Assembly (NCBI RefSeq): GCF_009749525.1 | Contig: NZ_WOAC01000005.1 | Location: 1-64,000, forward strand | Reading direction: 5' to 3' | DNA from: Mesorhizobium xinjiangense | Lineage (GTDB): Bacteria; Pseudomonadota; Alphaproteobacteria; Rhizobiales; Rhizobiaceae | DNA length: 64,000 nucleotides | Shown: in pieces, positions 50,741 to 60,357 of the stretch | Layout: every line of letters starts with the position of its first letter | Numbering within the stretch: position 1 is the stretch's first letter | Position numbers and translations under genes: made by a program | Notes under the pieces: model-generated | What the model was told of the DNA's origin: nothing | What the model saw: only the letters and a program-made list of their open reading frames with translations | Databases searched by the model: none

Positions 50741-52255
50741 TCAGATGACCGCGCAGACCGCCTTCGTTTCTAGATAATTTTCAAGCCCTTGCGGTCCGTT
50801 CTCGTAGCCCCAGCCGGATTCCCTGTGCCCGCCCTTCGGCAGTTCCGGAGAAAAATAGGAATGGCAGTTGATCCAGACCGTTCCGGCGCGAACGCCGGCG
50901 GCAAGCCGGTGCGCAGCGGAAAGGTCTTGCGTCCAGACGCTGGCTGCGAGCCCAAATTTGGTGTCGTTGGCAAGAACGAGTGCTTCCTCCGGCTCGTCGA
51001 AGGGCGTGACGGCGATGACCGGGCCGAAGATCTCCTCGCGCATCATGCGCATCTCGGGGTGTACCGCCGTGACGACGGTCGGGGCAAAGAAGGCGCTGTC
51101 GATGCCGAGACGTTCGCCGCCGGCGGCAATCACTGCGCCGGAGGATTTGCCCTCATCGACATAGGACGCCACGCGCGCCGCCTGTGCGGAGCTCACAAGC
51201 GGGCCAAGATCTGTTTCCGGGTCGAGGCCGTGGCCGAGGCGCAGTTTGCCCGCCTCGAGCGCCAGTTTCTCGACGAAGGCGTCGTGGATGCTCGAATGGA
51301 CATAGGCGCGCGAGCCGGCAACGCAGACCTGTCCGGAATTGGCGAAGATGCCGCGCGCGACGCCGGGAAGGGCAAGTTGCAGATCGGCGTCCGGCATGAC
51401 GATCGCTGGCGATTTTCCGCCGAGTTCAAGCGTCAGCTTCTTCAGATTTCCCTGCGCTGCACCGACGATCATCCGCCCGACTTCCGTTGAACCGGTAAAA
51501 GCGACCTTGTCGACATCAGGGTGCGCGGCAAGATGCGCGCCGACCGTCGAGCCGAACCCGGTCACGATATTGACGACACCGGCCGGCAGGCCTGCTTCGA
51601 CGAGGAGTTCACCGAGACGCAATGCGGTCAGGGAGGTCTCCTCCGCCGGCTTCAGTACCACGGTGCAGCCGGCGCACAGCGCCGGCGCCAGTTTCATTGC
51701 CGCCATCAGAAGAGGCGAATTCCACGGCGTGATCGCTGCGACCACGCCCACCGGCTCGCGCGTGGTGTAGGCGAACAGCTTTTTTCCCGGTGGATGGTAG
51801 CCGATCGATGTCGGGATTGTCTGACCAAGGATCTTGTTGGCGAAGCCGGCATAATAGCGGAACTGCTCGGCCGATGCGGGAATCTCGGCCATCCGCGAGG
51901 TCGCCCAGGACTTGCCCTGATCGAGCGTTTCGAGTTCGGCGAGTTCATCGGCATGCGCCTCGATCAGGTCGGCGATCTTCCACAGAAGCCGTCCGCGGGC
52001 CGAGGGCTTCATGTCGCGCCAGGCAGGATCGACAAGCGCGTCGCGAGCTGCCGCGACTGCGATGTCGGCATCGCTGGCGGTTCCTTCGGCCAGATACGCG
52101 AGCAGGGCGCCGGAGGCCGGGTCATGTGTGGCGAAGGCGCCGCCCTCGGCGGCGGTGCGCCACACGTTGGCGATCAGCAGCCGTTTTGCTTTGCCGGCCA
52201 GTAAGGCGTTGGCGCCCGGTGTCTTCGGTTGATGAGGAGGAACATGATGGGTCAT
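50741..52255 (-). CDS. NAD(P)-dependent aldehyde dehydrogenase
   Basis: A 504-residue ALDH. TPWNSPLLMAAMKLAPAL near residue 175, cofactor loop FTGSTEVGRMI near 253, catalytic glutamate in LELGGKSP near 275 and nucleophile cysteine in NSGQVCVAGSR near 308 are all present. It should oxidise an aldehyde intermediate to the acid. Its ATG overlaps the 2Fe-2S subunit stop, and it is the last gene of the catabolic block, so the aldehyde may come from the GMC oxidoreductase or from the TPP decarboxylase. Confidence 0.92.
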   Translation of the reverse strand: MTHHVPPHQPKTPGANALLAGKAKRLLIANVWRTAAEGGAFATHDPASGALLAYLAEGTASDADIAVAAARDALVDPAWRDMKPSARGRLLWKIADLIEAHADELAELETLDQGKSWATSRMAEIPASAEQFRYYAGFANKILGQTIPTSIGYHPPGKKLFAYTTREPVGVVAAITPWNSPLLMAAMKLAPALCAGCTVVLKPAEETSLTALRLGELLVEAGLPAGVVNIVTGFGSTVGAHLAAHPDVDKVAFTGSTEVGRMIVGAAQGNLKKLTLELGGKSPAIVMPDADLQLALPGVARGIFANSGQVCVAGSRAYVHSSIHDAFVEKLALEAGKLRLGHGLDPETDLGPLVSSAQAARVASYVDEGKSSGAVIAAGGERLGIDSAFFAPTVVTAVHPEMRMMREEIFGPVIAVTPFDEPEEALVLANDTKFGLAASVWTQDLSAAHRLAAGVRAGTVWINCHSYFSPELPKGGHRESGWGYENGPQGLENYLETKAVCAVI

Positions 52256-52761
52256 GGGATTTTCTGAGCCTGTTGGCCGATACGATCTGCGGCGAGAAGC
52301 GCGCCGCGCAGGATGGAATGGTAGCCGGTGCAGCGGCAGATATTGCCTTCCAGCGCGGTCAAGATGTCGTCACGCCCGGCGTCCGGATTTTGCGTGAGGA
52401 GCGCGACGAGTGAGACGACGAAGCCTGGCGCGCAATAGCCGCACTGGAACGCCGATTCTTCCGCAAGGGACTGCCGCACGGTCTTCGTCACCGGAAGCTC
52501 GTCGAGCCCGGCGGCAGTGACGATCTCTGCCCCGTCGGCCCGCCATGCCATGATGAGGCAGGAATTGACGGCTTGGCCGTCCATCAGCACCATGCAGGCG
52601 CCGCAACGCCCGACCTCGCAGCCGATCTTGGTTTCGGTGCGCCCCAGCCGGTCACGCAACAGCCTTGTCAGGGAAGCGTCGGCGGGAACCGTTGCCTCCA
52701 ACTCCTCGCCGTTCAGGTGCAAGCGCACGGTGATGGTTTCGTTTGCCGCCACATGGGTCAT
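52252..52761 (-). CDS. 2Fe-2S subunit of a molybdenum hydroxylase
   Basis: A 169-residue electron-transfer subunit. The plant-type cluster ligands are in GCEVGRCGAC and SCLIMAW (near residues 47-70), and the second, all-helical cluster in QCGYCAPGFV and NICRCTGYHSI (near 107-145). It passes electrons from the molybdopterin centre to FAD in the fused partner encoded just upstream, with which it overlaps by four bases. Family: CoxS/xanthine-dehydrogenase small subunit. Confidence 0.93.
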   Translation of the reverse strand: MTHVAANETITVRLHLNGEELEATVPADASLTRLLRDRLGRTETKIGCEVGRCGACMVLMDGQAVNSCLIMAWRADGAEIVTAAGLDELPVTKTVRQSLAEESAFQCGYCAPGFVVSLVALLTQNPDAGRDDILTALEGNICRCTGYHSILRGALLAADRIGQQAQKIP

Positions 52762-55700
52762 CGGGCCGCCTCGCAGGCTTCGAGGATGGCCTCGGGTCGA
52801 AACGGCGTGACCGTTGGCCAGCGGCCGATCGCATCAGCCACCGCGTTGGCGATCGCGGGAGTGACGGCGCCGATGCTGATTTCGCCGGCTCCACGCGGAC
52901 CGTAGGGGTCCGCCGGGTCGAGATCCTCCAGCGCAAATGTGGTCATCTTGTCGGGGGCATCGCGGACGGTCGGCATGAAGTAGGTGTCGAAATTGCCGGT
53001 CAGGAAACGTCCGTTCTCGATCAGGACATCTTCGCTCAGGGTAAGGCCGAGGCCCTGCACCAGGCCGCCCTCCATCTGGCCGAGATAGGCCGCAAGATCG
53101 ATGATCGGGCCGGCAGCGGTATGGAGTTCAAGAGCGAGCACCCGGACCTCGCCCGTTGCGCAGTCGACCGCCACGCGCGCGACGGTCGAACCGAAGGCAA
53201 AGATGAAGCGGGCATTGCCATTGGTGTAGTCGGACTTCGGAAATTTGAATGCCGCTTCTTCGACAATGTGCTCGCCGGGGCCGAGTGCCGCGGCCAGTGT
53301 GGCGAAGTCGAGCAAGGGTATGCGGCTGTTGGTTGCCGCATCGGCAATGCCGTTCGGGACGATCTTCAGGTCCTTCGCGGCGCGCTCGACGAGGCGTGCT
53401 GCCGTCGCGAGCAGCTTTTCGGCAAATGCGGGGACGGTGAGTTCGGCCGCCTTCCAGACCACGTAGCCGCCACGCGATGCCGTGGTCGATCCGGAATCGG
53501 GTGTCAGCGCCGTGTCTGCGATGACCGGACGGATATCGTCGCGCGCACAGCCGAGCCTGTCGGCGACCGCCGCCTGTATCGAGGGGATGAGGCCCTGACC
53601 CATCTCGTCGAGACCGAAGTGGGCCTCGATCCGGCCGTCGGCGGCGAGCATCAGGCGAGCGGCCGCCGCGTCTGGCGGGATCGTGCCAAGACCGTTGCCC
53701 TGATAGTTGAGCGCCATGCCCGTGCCGACAACCTCGTTCTGTTCCGCCTCGCCGGTCGCGTCCCAAAGCGGGCTGGAGGCGGCCGCATCAAGCATCTCTG
53801 CCAGGCGTTCCGACGGCGCGACGCGTTGTCCGAGAAATCCGGGCATGCCGGGCATGCGCAGATTGCGCCAGCGGATCTCTACGGGATCGAGACCGCAGGC
53901 GGCGGCAAGGCGGTCCATCTGGCACTCGATAGCGAAGGTCATCTGGTTCGCGCCGAAGCCTCGAAATGCGCCGCAGGTGCCGTTGTTGGTGTAGGCGAGG
54001 CGTGCGTGCGTCGTGACGCTGGGCGATACATAAGGACCGCAGGCATGCTCCATCGCGGTTTCGACCACGCCCGGGCTCAGCGAGGCATAAGCGCCGCTGT
54101 CGGCGACGAGGTCGACCTCCTGAGCGAGCAGCATGCCGTCGGCATCGCAGGCCGTGCGCATGCGAATGCGCATCGGATTGCGCTTGGTGCCGGCCAGAAC
54201 GGATTCGGCTCGGGTCCACTGCATGCGCACCGGTGCCTTCGCCTTGAGCGCCAGAAGGGCGAGAACCGGCTGGACCGTCAGTTCGTCCTTGCCGCCGAAG
54301 GCGCCTCCGGTCGGCGAGGTCACGACACGGATCTTCTCTTCAGGAAGGCCGAGTATGCGCGCAAGCTGCAGCCTGTCGCGCGCGCCGTGCTGGCCGCCCG
54401 CAAACATGGCCAGGCCGCCATCCGGCGTGGGTTCGGCGTAGCCGCCCTCGGTCTCCATGAAGCCATGCATCTGGCGCGGTGTGACATAGACGTCTTCGAC
54501 GATGTGGGCCGCGGCGGAAAATCCGGCGTCGATGTCGCCGCGTTTCAGCTCGATCGAAGCCGCGAGGTTGCCATTGGTGTGCACCGGCTCTGCGTTGCTG
54601 TCGAGGGCAGAGATCGGATCGCCGACAATCGGCAACGGCTCGTATTCGACCTCGATCAGCGAGAGCGCCTTCAGCGCAGTTTCGCAGTCGGTTGCCGCCA
54701 CGCCGGCAACGGGATCGCCCAGATAGCGCACCTTCTCGCCGCAGAGCGCCGGCTGGTCCTGAACCACGATGCCGAAGGCGTTCGTTCCCGCGATATCGCG
54801 GTGAGTGACGACGGCTTTGACGCCGGGCAGCGCTTCGGCCGAACTGGTGTCGAGGGAGAGGATGCGCGCGTGCGGTTCGTCGAGACGCAGCACCGCGCCG
54901 ACCAGCATATCGTCGCGCCTTGCGTCGGTGAGGTAAGGAAGCGAGCCGGCGATCTTCGCCGGCAGGTCCGGCCGGACGTGCCAGCGTTCGCCGCCTTCCT
55001 TGCGCGACAGACGGAACTCATCCTGCGGCTCGACAGGGGCAGGCCGGATCGTACGTCTGTCTTTCGGGATCTCGGTTGGCTTTCCCGACAGCATGCCGAC
55101 CAGGGCGTTGGCGCCGGCGCGCTTGCGATAGTGCGCGCTGCGAAACGCGTCGTCGGGTGCCGCAATTCCTGCTTGGATAGCATCGCGAACCGCCGGCCAG
55201 TCGATCTTATCAAGTTCCTGTCCCGCCAGGAGCGTCTCGATGCCGGTCAGCCGTGCCGCCGGTACCGGCCCGCCGCCGACGGCAATGCGCAGGGCCGAGA
55301 CGATGCCCGCATCGGCAAGGATTGCGCCGGAGACGGCAATGGCGCTGGGCGTAAAGGCCGCACGCAACCCGATCTTGCGGTAGACGTAGCGGCCACGGGC
55401 GACCTGGGGTGGCAACAGGATCGCAATGATCACAGACGGTTCCGCAGGTTGGGAGAGCCAGTCGGAAAGGGATATTCCTTCGCTGCCCCTCGGCGTCATG
55501 ATTTCGAGCCTGGCGTCGAGCGCCATCAACACGGGCAGGAGGCAGCCCTTGCGCCATCCCACATTGCCGCCGATCGTCGCGCGATTGCGGATCGGCGCAG
55601 CGCCGACGCGCCGCGCGGCTTCCGCCAGGAGTGGGCAGCGGGCAGCAATGGCGGGCGATGAAATGACGGCCGACAGCGTTTCGGTCGCGCCTATACACAG

Positions 55701-55892
55701 TCCGTCGTCGGTGACGGTGATGCCGGCCAGTCGTTCGATCCGGGCGATATCGACCAGCACCGACGGCTGAGCCTTGCCGGCAAACCATTCGGCCTGAAGC
55801 GCCGTGGAGCCGGCCGAACAGCGCCCGTCGGGCCCGGCTTCCGACAGCATCGCCAAAGCTTGAGAAGGCGTATCGGGCTTCAGGATACGCAT
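52758..55892 (-). CDS. Fused FAD-binding and molybdopterin-binding hydroxylase subunit
   Basis: A 1044-residue protein joining the CoxM-like FAD domain (residues 1-280, with SAGSTALQAEW and IRNRATIGGNVGW) and the CoxL-like molybdenum domain (from about 310: GSLPYLTDARRDDMLVGAVLR, PTGGAFGGKDE near 525, CGAFRGFGANQ near 625, and the catalytic glutamate in GPRGAGEISIG near 1010). In most enzymes of this family these are separate subunits in the order M, S, L. The start ATG 55892 follows AGGTGGG; the long open frame upstream has no family features. It should hydroxylate an N-heterocycle or aldehyde. Substrate unknown. Confidence 0.88.
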   Translation of the reverse strand: MRILKPDTPSQALAMLSEAGPDGRCSAGSTALQAEWFAGKAQPSVLVDIARIERLAGITVTDDGLCIGATETLSAVISSPAIAARCPLLAEAARRVGAAPIRNRATIGGNVGWRKGCLLPVLMALDARLEIMTPRGSEGISLSDWLSQPAEPSVIIAILLPPQVARGRYVYRKIGLRAAFTPSAIAVSGAILADAGIVSALRIAVGGGPVPAARLTGIETLLAGQELDKIDWPAVRDAIQAGIAAPDDAFRSAHYRKRAGANALVGMLSGKPTEIPKDRRTIRPAPVEPQDEFRLSRKEGGERWHVRPDLPAKIAGSLPYLTDARRDDMLVGAVLRLDEPHARILSLDTSSAEALPGVKAVVTHRDIAGTNAFGIVVQDQPALCGEKVRYLGDPVAGVAATDCETALKALSLIEVEYEPLPIVGDPISALDSNAEPVHTNGNLAASIELKRGDIDAGFSAAAHIVEDVYVTPRQMHGFMETEGGYAEPTPDGGLAMFAGGQHGARDRLQLARILGLPEEKIRVVTSPTGGAFGGKDELTVQPVLALLALKAKAPVRMQWTRAESVLAGTKRNPMRIRMRTACDADGMLLAQEVDLVADSGAYASLSPGVVETAMEHACGPYVSPSVTTHARLAYTNNGTCGAFRGFGANQMTFAIECQMDRLAAACGLDPVEIRWRNLRMPGMPGFLGQRVAPSERLAEMLDAAASSPLWDATGEAEQNEVVGTGMALNYQGNGLGTIPPDAAAARLMLAADGRIEAHFGLDEMGQGLIPSIQAAVADRLGCARDDIRPVIADTALTPDSGSTTASRGGYVVWKAAELTVPAFAEKLLATAARLVERAAKDLKIVPNGIADAATNSRIPLLDFATLAAALGPGEHIVEEAAFKFPKSDYTNGNARFIFAFGSTVARVAVDCATGEVRVLALELHTAAGPIIDLAAYLGQMEGGLVQGLGLTLSEDVLIENGRFLTGNFDTYFMPTVRDAPDKMTTFALEDLDPADPYGPRGAGEISIGAVTPAIANAVADAIGRWPTVTPFRPEAILEACEAAR

Positions 55893-55900
55893 CGGCCCAC

Positions 55901-56770
55901 CTATCGTGTCGCCATGGTGGTGCCGAAGCGCAGGCCTTTCTCCTTCAGCCAGCGGCGATAGGCGACCGATGAGGAGTCGGCACGGGTAGGCGTTTCCGCG
56001 CGCGGTTCCAGCGGCATGAGCAGCGGACGTTGGTTTTCGACAATGATCCTGTCCTGCAGGAAGATCACCTGTTCGAAACGGCGCAGTTCGGTAAGCGAGG
56101 CCTTGTCGTCGAGCAGATACATGACCGGGATCGCCCGGCACAGATCCTCCTCGATTGGCTGAATGAGAAGCGCGATTGCGTCCAGCCGGTCGGGGGCGGA
56201 CGGGCATGCCCGGTAGAGCATGACGACGAAGGGCGCGGGCACGCGATAGGTGAGCCGGGCGAACTCGCCGTCCGAGCGCGATGTGGTCATCTGGGGTTGA
56301 AAGAAGCTGCAGTTGGTCGCCCAGACCTCGTCCACGTCACGGCGGATCTCCGACCTGTATTGCGGCACCTCGGTGTGTGGCTCGGACCCGAGGATATCGG
56401 TATGCACGAAGGGAAAGTGCGCCATGTCGAGAAAGTTCTCGACCACGCGCAAGCCCGATGCCCGCATCTTGATCCAGCCGCAGGGGACGAAGCGGCGGTC
56501 CGGTTCGTTGGCTTCCTCGATTTCGACAATGCCGTGTTGCGGCTCGCCGAGCGTCGTCCAGAGGCAGCCGTGCTTTTCGCGTACGGGCAGGACCGGGCCG
56601 CGCCCGCCGTCGTCCAGCACCTCGCGCACGATAAACGCGCCATCGGCGTGACGCGCGAGTTCGATGTTCTGACCTAGCAGCCGCGTGACGACAGGCTGGA
56701 CGCTCACCTCGTTGACCGTCGCCACGGCATACCATTGATCGAGCGCGACCTTGTCGGTTGTCTTGGTCAT
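55901..56770 (-). CDS. Oxygenase-like protein lacking the Rieske cluster motifs
   Basis: A 289-residue protein related to the catalytic part of Rieske-type ring hydroxylases. The mononuclear iron site is visible in VENFLDMAHFPFVHTD near residue 107 (D-x2-H-x4-H). The usual 2Fe-2S motifs C-x-H and C-x2-H are absent: between LLGQNIELARHADGAFIVRE (near 30-48) and LPVREKHGCLWTTLG (near 58-72) only about ten residues occur where a full Rieske domain has about 60. The frame is intact and unbroken, so this may be a subfamily that uses no Rieske centre, or one in which the centre is supplied by another protein. It lies between the amidohydrolase and hydroxylase genes. Confidence 0.7.
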   Translation of the reverse strand: MTKTTDKVALDQWYAVATVNEVSVQPVVTRLLGQNIELARHADGAFIVREVLDDGGRGPVLPVREKHGCLWTTLGEPQHGIVEIEEANEPDRRFVPCGWIKMRASGLRVVENFLDMAHFPFVHTDILGSEPHTEVPQYRSEIRRDVDEVWATNCSFFQPQMTTSRSDGEFARLTYRVPAPFVVMLYRACPSAPDRLDAIALLIQPIEEDLCRAIPVMYLLDDKASLTELRRFEQVIFLQDRIIVENQRPLLMPLEPRAETPTRADSSSVAYRRWLKEKGLRFGTTMATR

Positions 56771-56843
56771 AAGGGTCCTCCGGTCTTCATCCGGTCTTCC
56801 GTCAGTTCCGTCCGGTCCACTGGACGGATTCGTTGTCGCCCAG

Positions 56844-58181
56844 CTACGCCGCCCGGCGCTCGAAAAGCGGCGGCGCCACGGCGTGGATCTCGTCAATGAT
56901 TTCGCGGAGATCGGCGGTCTTTAGGTCACCGTCCTCCACCACGACCTTCCCGTCGATCATGGTCAACGCGACATCCGACCCGCGCACCGCATGAACGAGA
57001 TTGTGTTGAAGATTGAACCAGGGGCCGGAGTCGAACAGCGGCGTCATGCGCGGCGTGTTCGTGCGAACGGCAATGATGTCCGCACGCTTGCCCGGTTCGA
57101 TCGACCCGATCTCCTGATCCAGGCCGATGGCCCTGGCGCCGCCAATGGTCGCCATGCGCAGGACGTCCCAGCTATCCATGGCCGCGGCGTCGCGATCTTT
57201 CAGCTTGCCGAGGAGGGAGGTGACCTTCATTTCCTCGAACATGTCGAAATTGTTGTTCTCCTTTTCCCCGTCCGTGCCGATGCCGACGGGGACGCCAGCC
57301 GCCAACATGTCGGAAATCGGCGCGATCCCGCTGGCGAGCTTCATGTTGGAAACAGGGTTGTGGGCAACCGAAACGGGCCGGCCGGCAATCAGTTCGACTT
57401 CCGATTCATCGAGCCAAACTGCATGGGCGATCATGGTGCGTGGCGTCTCGAAGAAGCCTAGATCGTCGAGGACAGTCATCGGCTTCCTGCCGTACCGCCG
57501 GTTGAATTCGGCGATCTCGATCCGGGCTTCGCTGCAATGGGTATGGAAGCCGGTATCATGCTTCTTCGCCAGTTCGATGGCGCGCCTCTGGCCCGCTTCG
57601 TCGGCATAGAAGAGATGTTCCAAACCTACCCAGACATTGATGCGGCCATCGGCTTTGCGATGCCAGTCCTCGATCAGGCGCTCATTCATGTTGAGAGTGT
57701 CGAAATAGTCATAGTCGGGATGCTCCCCGACATAGGGCACGGCGACGAGACGGTTGCCGATGGCCTGTGCCGCCTCGGCGCTGCCTTCCATGTACCGCCA
57801 CATATCGACCACGGTTGTCGTGCCGCCGAGAACTGACTCTGCATAGCAAAGCATCGATGCCGCCTTCGCCTCATGGCTCTGCAGCATACGGTGCATCGGG
57901 TTGATGTGCAGCGTCAGCCAGTCCCAGACCGGCAGATGCTCGGCGGTGCCGCGCAGGAAGCCGGAGTGGCAGTGGGCATTGACGAGACCCGGCATCAACA
58001 CGGTGTCCGGCAGATGCTTCAGCCTGGCTTCGGGGTGCTGGCACGTCAGGTCCCCGCGTGTTCCAACAGAGAGGATCCGGCCGCCGCCACCGACGGCGAC
58101 CGCGCCGTCCACGACAACGGAATTGCCAGCGTCCATGGTCAGGAGATGACCGCCGGCGAGAATGAGTTCGACCTCGCTCAT
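56844..58181 (-). CDS. Amidohydrolase of the Atz/Trz (8-oxoguanine deaminase-like) group
   Basis: A 445-residue metal-dependent deaminase. The zinc site is complete: HCHSG near residue 70, HTHCSE near 215, AHAVWLDE near 250 and IGTDGEKENN near 300. The last part (GKRADIIAVRTN) is typical of the cytosine/guanine-deaminase group. It should remove an amino group from a heterocycle or related amidine. The ATG overlaps the GMC oxidoreductase stop. Next to a molybdenum hydroxylase, a hydroxylated purine-like substrate is plausible. Confidence 0.85.
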   Translation of the reverse strand: MSEVELILAGGHLLTMDAGNSVVVDGAVAVGGGGRILSVGTRGDLTCQHPEARLKHLPDTVLMPGLVNAHCHSGFLRGTAEHLPVWDWLTLHINPMHRMLQSHEAKAASMLCYAESVLGGTTTVVDMWRYMEGSAEAAQAIGNRLVAVPYVGEHPDYDYFDTLNMNERLIEDWHRKADGRINVWVGLEHLFYADEAGQRRAIELAKKHDTGFHTHCSEARIEIAEFNRRYGRKPMTVLDDLGFFETPRTMIAHAVWLDESEVELIAGRPVSVAHNPVSNMKLASGIAPISDMLAAGVPVGIGTDGEKENNNFDMFEEMKVTSLLGKLKDRDAAAMDSWDVLRMATIGGARAIGLDQEIGSIEPGKRADIIAVRTNTPRMTPLFDSGPWFNLQHNLVHAVRGSDVALTMIDGKVVVEDGDLKTADLREIIDEIHAVAPPLFERRAA

Positions 58182-59743
58182 GAATCCTCCATCAGAAAGT
58201 CGGATGCGCGCTCGCCGATCATCGTGACCGGTGCGTGGGTGTTGCAGGTCGGAATGACCGGGATGACCGAAGCATCGGCGATGCGAAGTCCGTCTATGCC
58301 GTGCACACGCAGGCGCGGATCGGTGACGGCCATTGGATCGCCGCCCATCTTGCAGGTGCCGCAGGGGTGGAAGAAGGTGCTGCAGCCGGTGCGGACGAAA
58401 TCTTCCACCTCGGCGTCGTTCAGCACACGATCAGGGGCAACCGCGCCGGCATTCAGACCGCGAAAGGCGGTCGTTCCCGCCAAGTCCATGATCGTGTGGA
58501 AGCCTGCGACCATGGCTTCCATGTCGGATCGTTCGGTAAGGAAGTTCGGCTGGATCTCGAGTGGTCCGAGCGGGGCCGCCGAGAGCATTTTCAGGTGGCC
58601 GACGCTCTTCGAATGCATCAGTCCGAAGCCGATGGAAAAAACCGTTCCGGATGTGTCGTAGCGTTCGCGCAGGCTTTGCACCGCGCTGTTGCCCTGCACG
58701 GAAAATGCGTGCAGATCGGGCCGGTCGGCGTCGGCGCGCGACTTCCAGTTCAGCATCGTGCCGCCGCCATTGTCGCGCACCGGGCCGAGCGGACCGTCCG
58801 CTCGAAAAACGCATGCCTGGACGAGCGGATGGTCCTGCAGGTTCTGGCCAACCCCGGGCAGATCGTGAAGGATGGAAATGCCGAGCCGGCGGAGTTCTTT
58901 CGCGTCACCAATTCCTGACAGCATCAGCAGGCGCGGCGTGTCGATCGCGCCAGCAGCAAGCACCACCTCGCAGTTGGCCCGCGTCTCGGTCGCGCGGCCG
59001 TCGAAAACGTGCCGCACGCCGACGCAGCGGCCGTTCTCGATGACCAGCGAGGTCGAGAGCGATGCTGTGAGGACCGTCAGACACTCATTGCCGAGAATTG
59101 GATAGAGGTAGCCCGTTGCAGAACTCCACCGCATTCCGTCAAAGACGTTCAGATTGGACGGAGCCGCCCCCTCGTTCGTTTCGCCGTTGGGATCGTCGAT
59201 GACGGGGATGCCGATTTCGGCGGCGCCGCCCAGCAAGGCGGCAGCGACCGGATGCAGGTTCGGGCTGGTACTGATCTTCAGCGGACCGTCGGCGCCGCGA
59301 TACGCGCTTTCGCCGCCTTCCCAATCCTCGCAGCGCCTGAAGTAGGGCAGTACATCCTCAAAGCACCAGCCGGTGGCGCCGGCTTCTTCCCAGGCGTCGT
59401 AGTCGAGCCGATTGCCGCGATACCAAAGCATTGCGTTGATCGCGCTCGATCCGCCAAGAACCCGGCCGCGCGGAATACCGATGACGCGGTCATTGACCGT
59501 TGGTGAGGGAGCGTATTCGTAGCCCCAGTCGAAGCCGCCGCGGCCGAGCCCCACCCATTGCGTCGGATCGTCGATCTCGGCAACGGCGATGCCCGCCTGT
59601 CCGGCTTCGATCAGCAAGACCGTGGCATCTGTTCCTTCAATCAGGCGGCGCACGACCGCACACCCGCCGGACCCGGCGCCGACGACAATGTAGTCGTAGG
59701 CCTTTTCGAGCGGCTTGTCGGGGATGCTGGCGGCGGTTGGCAT
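58178..59743 (-). CDS. GMC-family FAD oxidoreductase
   Basis: A 521-residue flavoenzyme. FAD-binding YIVVGAGSGGCAV near residue 18, GRVLGGSSAINAMLWYRG near 95, the second GMC signature GAIDTPRLLMLSGIGD near 265, and the C-terminal catalytic His-Asn block (TFFHPCGTCKMGGDP, then NTHAPVTMIGERASD). It should oxidise an alcohol to an aldehyde, as choline dehydrogenase does. The start ATG 59743 is five bases after the decarboxylase subunit stop. No signal peptide. Confidence 0.88.
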   Translation of the reverse strand: MPTAASIPDKPLEKAYDYIVVGAGSGGCAVVRRLIEGTDATVLLIEAGQAGIAVAEIDDPTQWVGLGRGGFDWGYEYAPSPTVNDRVIGIPRGRVLGGSSAINAMLWYRGNRLDYDAWEEAGATGWCFEDVLPYFRRCEDWEGGESAYRGADGPLKISTSPNLHPVAAALLGGAAEIGIPVIDDPNGETNEGAAPSNLNVFDGMRWSSATGYLYPILGNECLTVLTASLSTSLVIENGRCVGVRHVFDGRATETRANCEVVLAAGAIDTPRLLMLSGIGDAKELRRLGISILHDLPGVGQNLQDHPLVQACVFRADGPLGPVRDNGGGTMLNWKSRADADRPDLHAFSVQGNSAVQSLRERYDTSGTVFSIGFGLMHSKSVGHLKMLSAAPLGPLEIQPNFLTERSDMEAMVAGFHTIMDLAGTTAFRGLNAGAVAPDRVLNDAEVEDFVRTGCSTFFHPCGTCKMGGDPMAVTDPRLRVHGIDGLRIADASVIPVIPTCNTHAPVTMIGERASDFLMEDS

Positions 59744-59748
59744 GGCGG

Positions 59749-60357
59749 TCAATTGTGCTCGCTCGGACCCATGATCACGATGTCTTCGGTCTTTTCCACG
59801 TGGCGCACGAAGATGTATTTGTCTTCGCGGCCATCGGAATGTTTGCGCCGGATGTCGGGCTGCACCGTGCCGGCAACCTTGGCGACCACCACATAGGGCT
59901 CGTCGGCGGCCAAACCCGATTCGCAATGGGCCTCGAATTCCTCGAGCGTGCGGACGGTGAAGGCCTTCTCGACACCGGCACCGCGGGCCATGGCCGCGAT
60001 ATCGACACGTCCGGAAGCCGTGTGGGTCGGCGGGCCGCCAATCGACTGGTAGCACTCGTTGTCCCACACGATGACGAAGAGGTTATTCGGCCGTTCATTG
60101 CCTAGCGTGGCGAGGATGCCGAGATTGAACATCATCCCGCCATCGGTATCCAGCGAGACGATGCGCCGATGGGGCAGGCCCGCAGCGAGGCCGAAGGCCT
60201 GCGGCGTGACGCAGCCGAGCTGCTGCTGGAACAGGCTGGCCTCGCGCATGTGGGGAGCGGCGTTGTACCATTCGTCGACGCTGGCACCGAGTGAGAGGAT
60301 GACCAGTTCATCCTCGAGATGCTTTGCAAGCGCGGTCATGCAATCAAAGCGTTTCAT
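59749..60357 (-). CDS. TPP-dependent decarboxylase, C-terminal (beta) subunit
   Basis: A 202-residue subunit with the TPP motif: LDTDGGMMFNLGILATLGNE then NNLFVIVWDNECY (GDG-like pattern x25 N-N). This is the ComE/phosphonopyruvate-decarboxylase C-half. It overlaps the alpha gene by ATGA. Together they resemble sulfopyruvate decarboxylase, which splits 2-oxo acids. The actual 2-oxo acid here is unknown, and an aldehyde product would suit the aldehyde dehydrogenase in the same block. Confidence 0.78.
   Translation of the reverse strand: MKRFDCMTALAKHLEDELVILSLGASVDEWYNAAPHMREASLFQQQLGCVTPQAFGLAAGLPHRRIVSLDTDGGMMFNLGILATLGNERPNNLFVIVWDNECYQSIGGPPTHTASGRVDIAAMARGAGVEKAFTVRTLEEFEAHCESGLAADEPYVVVAKVAGTVQPDIRRKHSDGREDKYIFVRHVEKTEDIVIMGPSEHN

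Noticed and set aside
52743-55661. 972-codon plus-strand open frame opposite the Mo hydroxylase
   Set aside because: High-GC antisense artefact. The minus-strand frame has all catalytic motifs.
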